The translations under genes and the position numbers were made by a program. From Gymnothorax reevesii (lineage: Eukaryota; Chordata; Actinopteri; Anguilliformes; Muraenidae): a stretch of DNA of 64,000 bases. Below, piece after piece: positions 59,653 to 64,000 of the stretch; positions within the stretch are counted from its first letter, which is position 1; each line of letters starts with the position of its first letter. The stretch is from assembly GCA_029721435.1 (NCBI GenBank), contig CM056578.1, positions 18,387,911 to 18,451,910 of the forward strand, given 5' to 3'. The notes under the pieces were generated by a model, which ran no database searches, was not told where the DNA came from, and was given only the letters and a program-made list of their open reading frames with translations.

Positions 59653-60034
59653 GACAATCCTGTTTCCTTCATGCTCGGCTTATTGCATAGTCTAAATATC
59701 CCAGTGAGTGAACGGCGTGTATTCACTGGCATCAATTCAGTGCAGTGAACTGTCCAGGCTGTATTCTTACCTTTCACCCACTGCAATCTGGAAATGATGG
59801 TTAGGTAATAAATAGATGAATGGGGAGGAGTATGGAGAGGTAATTCCACAAAGAGGACTGAAGATTAGGAGGATGGGATGGGAGATGTTTGTACAAATAC
59901 AGGAGGACCACAGTGACCACACTCTTTCTTTCTCCCATTGCGCAGCACAGTGCCCCGAACAAGCCAGCCTATTTACTTTTTACACTGGTGATCTGTCACG
60001 TATGTTAAACGTTGGTATCCATGTGACGTTACAG

Positions 60035-60115
60035 TCAAAAGCTACTCAACTCCAGCTCCTGAGGAACAAGCATCTCCAGGTGTTCGCTCCAACCATGCAC
60101 TACTCCACCTGAATA
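60035..60115. mobile_element. Short interspersed repeat fragment
   Basis: Contains ctcaactccagctcctgagg, catctccaggtgttcgctcc and aaccatgcactactccacct, typical wording of the same fish repeat type. Confidence 0.4.
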
Positions 60116-60226
60116 ATTCACTCATTATTTTACTTTCTTCGTTCAGGAATTAATCTTTCCAGGAAAACTGAGGGATGTAGCATGTGGATGGAGCAAATAC
60201 TACATACATTACGGCCCTCAGTGCCT

Positions 60227-60796
60227 TGAGCCTTCAGTAGTCCTGTTGTAAGTTATGTTAAGGTGGTGTGGATAAGCCTGCCATGTCATGTAGAAGAGAC
60301 AGAAAATCAGGGGAGTTTTCGAAATCAGGGCAGAAACAGCAATGGATACTATCTGGCATAAGTATCGTATAAGGTATACTTTAGCAGCAGAAAACTGGCA
60401 AGCTTTGTAGGGCTTAATGGTTTGTTCTCATCATTATGCTAATGTTATGTTAAGGCTATTTTTTTTTATTTATCAAATTGGATGAAAACTTACTGATGAA
60501 ATTCCACTCACTGAGCCTTCAGTAGTCCTGTTGTAAGTTATGTTAAGGTGGTGTGGATAAGCCTGCCATGTCATGTAGAAGAGACAGAAAATCAGGGGAG
60601 TTTTCGAAATCAGGGCAGAAACAGCAATGGATACTATCTGGCATAAGTATCGTATAAGGTATACTTTAGCAGCAGAAAACTGGCAAGCTTTGTAGGGCTT
60701 AATGGTTTGTTCTCATCATTATGCTAATGTTATGTTAAGGCTATTTTTTTTTATTTATCAAATTGGATGAAAACTTACTGATGAAATTCCACTCAC
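60227..60796. repeat. Perfect 285-bp tandem duplication
   Basis: 60227-60511 and 60512-60796 are identical as far as I can compare, including a T9 run. Each copy includes gggcttaatggtttgttctc followed by atcattatgctaatgttatg, the tail words of the LINE also seen at 63.0 kb. Confidence 0.95.
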
Positions 60797-61564
60797 TGTG
60801 GCTTCCATCTACTCTTAGATAATGATCAGCTGAATTGAAATCACAATCACACCCTGTAGAGGGGACACCAAAACAATGTGGGTGATTTGCATACAATAAA
60901 CAAGATTTGCAGATCAGTCAAGCAGTCAACCACTCAGTCAGCCAGTCAGTCAGCCTACAGCAAGCAAAGCCTTGTATAGGGAGGTCAGCTGTCTGATTAG
61001 CCTGTCAATAAACAACTTTTAATCACATGGAGAAAATTGTGCAGCCCCATTCAAGACATTCGAAAAACGGCAGTCAGTTCTGTCGATAAAGTTGATGATC
61101 GCCGACTGATTTACACGCAGAGATAAGATTGCAAAATTTTCCATGTTCCATTTGCCCTGGTGATTTGCAGCATCTGCTAAAAAGTTTATGATCGCCAATG
61201 CATTTCCTACTGCAAATGGGAATGTGTGGTACGCCAGTGATTTAGTTGGAGCTAAATGTGTTTCTTATTTAATGGAAAGGGTTGGACTTCACCGACGGAC
61301 TGTTGCTAGAATGGGATGGGATGGGCGGTAAGGGTGGGAGAGCTGATGTGGGTGGGTAAGGGGAGGGAGGGGGGGGAGTAGATGTTGTCTTGAATGATTT
61401 ATAAAGTGTCAAATTAAATGAATTATGTTAGACCCGGACATAAAAAATCCATCAGATCAGGTTGTGGCGAGATGCTGAGAAGCGTCTGGGCAGGGGCTCG
61501 TTGTGAGGTTGTGAGAATGCAGATTTTAAAGACATGATACCACGTTCTGTCTGTGGCATTGCCA

Positions 61565-61860
61565 GACACAAACTTACACACTCAAACATACTCACGTATA
61601 TACAGTACGTGCACAAAACACACACCTCAGCATGCAGAAACATACGGACAAGTGCACAAACACACACAGACACACACGTACACACAAACTATACATATAC
61701 TGGCTCACGTGGTACAGACACACACACACATACAAACAGGCAAATAAAATACACACACATACTGTCTTTATGTATGCAAGTACACTCACAGTGCATACAT
61801 ATGCACACAAACACGCACGTACTCTAAAACACACAGGTGCGCACATCCACAATCAGACTC
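61565..61860. repeat. CA-rich degenerate repeat
   Basis: Interrupted cacaca and cataca words over about 300 bp. Confidence 0.9.
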
Positions 61861-62725
61861 CAACGCTCACTAATACCACACAGTATCGGACTTGAAAGCA
61901 AAGGACAGAACACTCCTTATGCTTGAGTCAGGATCGGTGGTCGGCTTTTGTGGTCGCTGATGAGAGACCAACGATGAAGCCTCTGGACCCATATAACTGG
62001 AGAAGCTGCAGTGTTAGACCACAAATTCCTGCCTCACTCTAACCAATCAGAGGGCTCTGAGTGGAAAGTAAACCTCCCACTCCATCTCCTGATTAAGATA
62101 TTCTGATTCAGTACAATACATTTTCAAAAGTAATAATTAGTCATATTTAGTATTCTGTTTTGCAATTCGCTATAACACAAAATGGAGAACTCGAATCAGA
62201 GTGCTCCCATTTTAGGTGCGTTTGTAGCAGTAAAATAATGATTGCTAACGGGAAAAACAATTTGGGAGCACAACCAATAATTGGGATGCATTAGTGTGCT
62301 TCAAAACTTTTCAAGTTGTGCTCCGTGAAAAATGAGGAAATGTTTGCGTAGTGCCCTGAAAATATGGATTTCGATCCAGGGAAATGGGAACAAAGCAGAA
62401 AAGCTATTTGAGTCTCTGCTACACTTGTTTACATGGCAAAGGAATCTAAATCAGAATACACCGGAGAGAGGTGCCCGTCAACAGGAGGACAAAATGCATA
62501 AATGTACCCGAAACACAATTTTATGATAAGCGCCAAGTCAGATGTTATCTCAAACCCAACAGTCATGCAAGCGCTCTGTGGATTTCAGAGGAATTTTCCA
62601 TTTAAAAACTGCAGTCTGTAGCTCAAATTCATGCAGCAAGCACTAAGGATTATTTCTTTGAGGTTTTCTTTAACAAATCTTTTAGTAGGTTCTTGGCCCA
62701 CAGTCTGCCAATTACAGCTGTGTAT

Positions 62726-62748
62726 TATTATTATTATTATTATTATTG
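62726..62748. repeat. (TTA)n microsatellite
   Basis: Seven to eight uninterrupted TTA units. Confidence 0.95.
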
Positions 62749-62984
62749 CCATTTCAGCTTGAGATGGACACTTGAGCTCAATGTAATCGCCTTAAGACTC
62801 AACTGAAATAAAGTCCAGTGGCAGCAATGATCACAACACGTACATGCCATACCTCAACAAGCCCCAACGCCATATTGTTGTGGCAGAGACCTTGGGGGTT
62901 TCAAGAGCGGGCTTGACTCAAAGCTAGATACCATTGGGTCATTGAGTATCTGAAGTGATGTACTCACAGTAGTATAAAAAAACT

Positions 62985-63187
62985 GGTGAGCCTAGTTGGG
63001 CTGAACGGCCTGTTCTTGCCATTCATGTTATGTTATGTTATGTTATGTTATGTTATGTTATGTTATGTTATGTTATGTTATGTTATGTTATGTTATGTTA
63101 TGTTATGTTATGTTATGTTATGTTATGTTATGTTATGTTATGCTATGCTATGCTATGTTATGTTATGTTATGTTATGTTATGTTATG
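62985..63187 (+). repeat. LINE tail followed by a (TTATG)n array
   Basis: gggctgaacggcctgttctt then gccattcatg is the 3' end of a common fish LINE/CR1-L2-type repeat, and its pentamer tail is expanded to about 31 units of ttatg with three ctatg variants. The Met-Leu-Cys-Tyr-Val reading frames are translated repeat. Confidence 0.85.
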
Positions 63188-63875
63188 CTACGAAGTGTTG
63201 AGTTAACGTCGCATTGGGAATTTCACATTCATATTTATACTTCTGTCAGCTTTCATTTCATGAATTTCATTCAGCTTATATGAGCTGGTCCTTCAAAGAG
63301 CCAACCTCCCAATAACACAGAGCACACCAAGTCAAAGTTCAGAAATCACACAAAGTCACAGCCCTCATACTATATATAACATGCCTGTATTTCTCTGCAT
63401 TATTTATCAGCGGGTCGGATGCTGTTTATCTATTATTTATGCGGGTTGCAGGGTGCAATCACATAGCTTTCATCTGCATATTATCCACGGCTATATTTTT
63501 ATAGGTGGATAGTTACTCGCGTGGACCCGGGCTAAGTACCTCGCTCAAGGGGTGCAGCGGCTGTGTCTCGCGAGGGAATAAAATTCACAGCCCTCTCAAG
63601 ACGAGCTTTAACGCTCTGTCACAGCCGAGCGACCACAGGGATAAAAAGGGGTGAGCAGATACCCCCCCCCCATCCTCTAAATAACTGAGAGGGACACACT
63701 GTCCTGGAATCAGGGTGGGAGACAGAATCACTGTTTGAGTGAGAATAGAAGCTAGAGGCCAGATCAGTCCAGGCTGTATAGGGAAGGGAAAGTTTAATCC
63801 CAGCAGTTTAAGGACTAGGCCCTCTGGAATCTCCTGTAAAATTCTAGAGCTCCGGCTATCAGCAGTGATTGAGGT

Positions 63876-64000
63876 GATCAGCAGTAGAATCATATTGTGA
63901 CATCAGCAGTAGAATCATATTGTGACATCAGCAGTAGAATCATATTGTGACATCAGCAGTAGAATCGTATAGTCACATCAGCAGTAGAATAATATTGTGA
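63876..64000. repeat. 25-bp tandem repeat at the window edge
   Basis: Five units of catcagcagtagaatcatat followed by tgtga, the last two with substitutions. The array continues past the window or ends at it; this cannot be told. Confidence 0.95.

Larger units (their letters stand above)
57995..64000 (-). other. tenm3: tenm3 intron upstream of the transmembrane exon (partial)
   Basis: No teneurin cytoplasmic-domain exon was found in these 6 kb. It holds the decayed exon copy at 58.6 kb, a SINE-like remnant at 59.5 kb, a perfect 285-bp tandem duplication at 60.2-60.8 kb, CA-rich DNA at 61.6-61.9 kb, a LINE tail with a (TTATG)n array at 63.0-63.2 kb and a 25-bp repeat running off the window end. 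The remainder is unremarkable AT-rich intron. Confidence 0.8.

Noticed and set aside
62986..63283. Met-Leu-Cys-Tyr-Val repeat proteins
   Set aside because: Translation of the (TTATG)n array; a 5-bp period gives a 5-residue peptide repeat in every frame lacking stops.
58044..64000. Cytoplasmic-domain exon preceding the transmembrane exon
   Set aside because: I scanned minus-strand frames for the conserved teneurin N-terminal motifs and found none; the exon must lie beyond the window.

Overview
The window is vertebrate nuclear DNA, almost certainly from a ray-finned fish. It is intron-dominated, with eight small protein-coding exons in 64 kb. It carries Tc1-type transposons, fold-back MITEs, a Tx1-clade LINE, tRNA-headed SINE remnants and abundant (CA)n, (GA)n and minisatellite DNA, a typical teleost mix. 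There is no sign of bacterial or viral gene organisation.

All recognisable host coding sequence belongs to one gene on the minus strand, a teneurin, best matched to teneurin-3 (tenm3). In transcription order (high to low coordinate) the exons are: 57756-57994 (end of the cytoplasmic domain plus transmembrane helix), 29818-29940 (membrane-proximal), 18384-18589 and 17571-17766 (juxtamembrane extracellular region), 14740-14841 (EGF1), 11445-11639 (EGF2-3), 7625-7825 (EGF4-5) and 6736-6921 (EGF6-7). Every splice phase joins correctly, so the reading frame is continuous across all eight. Exons for the start of the cytoplasmic domain lie beyond 64000, and EGF8, the beta-propeller, YD repeats and C-terminus lie below position 1. 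Neither promoter nor 3' end is in the window.

The rest is introns. The largest, about 27.8 kb (29941-57755), carries two fossil Tc1-like transposons (44068-44922 plus strand; about 53433-54630 minus strand), a long palindromic element (38601-39264) and several LINE/SINE tails. The 18.6-29.8 kb intron carries a 5'-truncated Tx1-clade LINE with an undamaged reading frame. It is inserted in a (GA)n/(TC)n tract between two perfect 156-bp direct repeats and lies beside a 34-bp minisatellite of about 25 units.

The most unusual pattern is that three of the eight exons (57756, 17571 and 6736 ends) have their 3' end and splice donor lying in the last unit of an intronic minisatellite, so the introns hold decayed copies of the exon/intron junction. 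The transmembrane exon also has a frameshifted partial copy about 0.7 kb upstream. Other splice sites sit against repeats: a 300-nt pyrimidine tract at the EGF2-3 acceptor, a (TG)n at the EGF6-7 acceptor and a G15 run after the EGF1 donor. I did not find a new multi-gene system. The interest lies in how repeats and exons of one large neuronal adhesion gene are interleaved. Family names for transposons are from memory of their sequences and were not searched.
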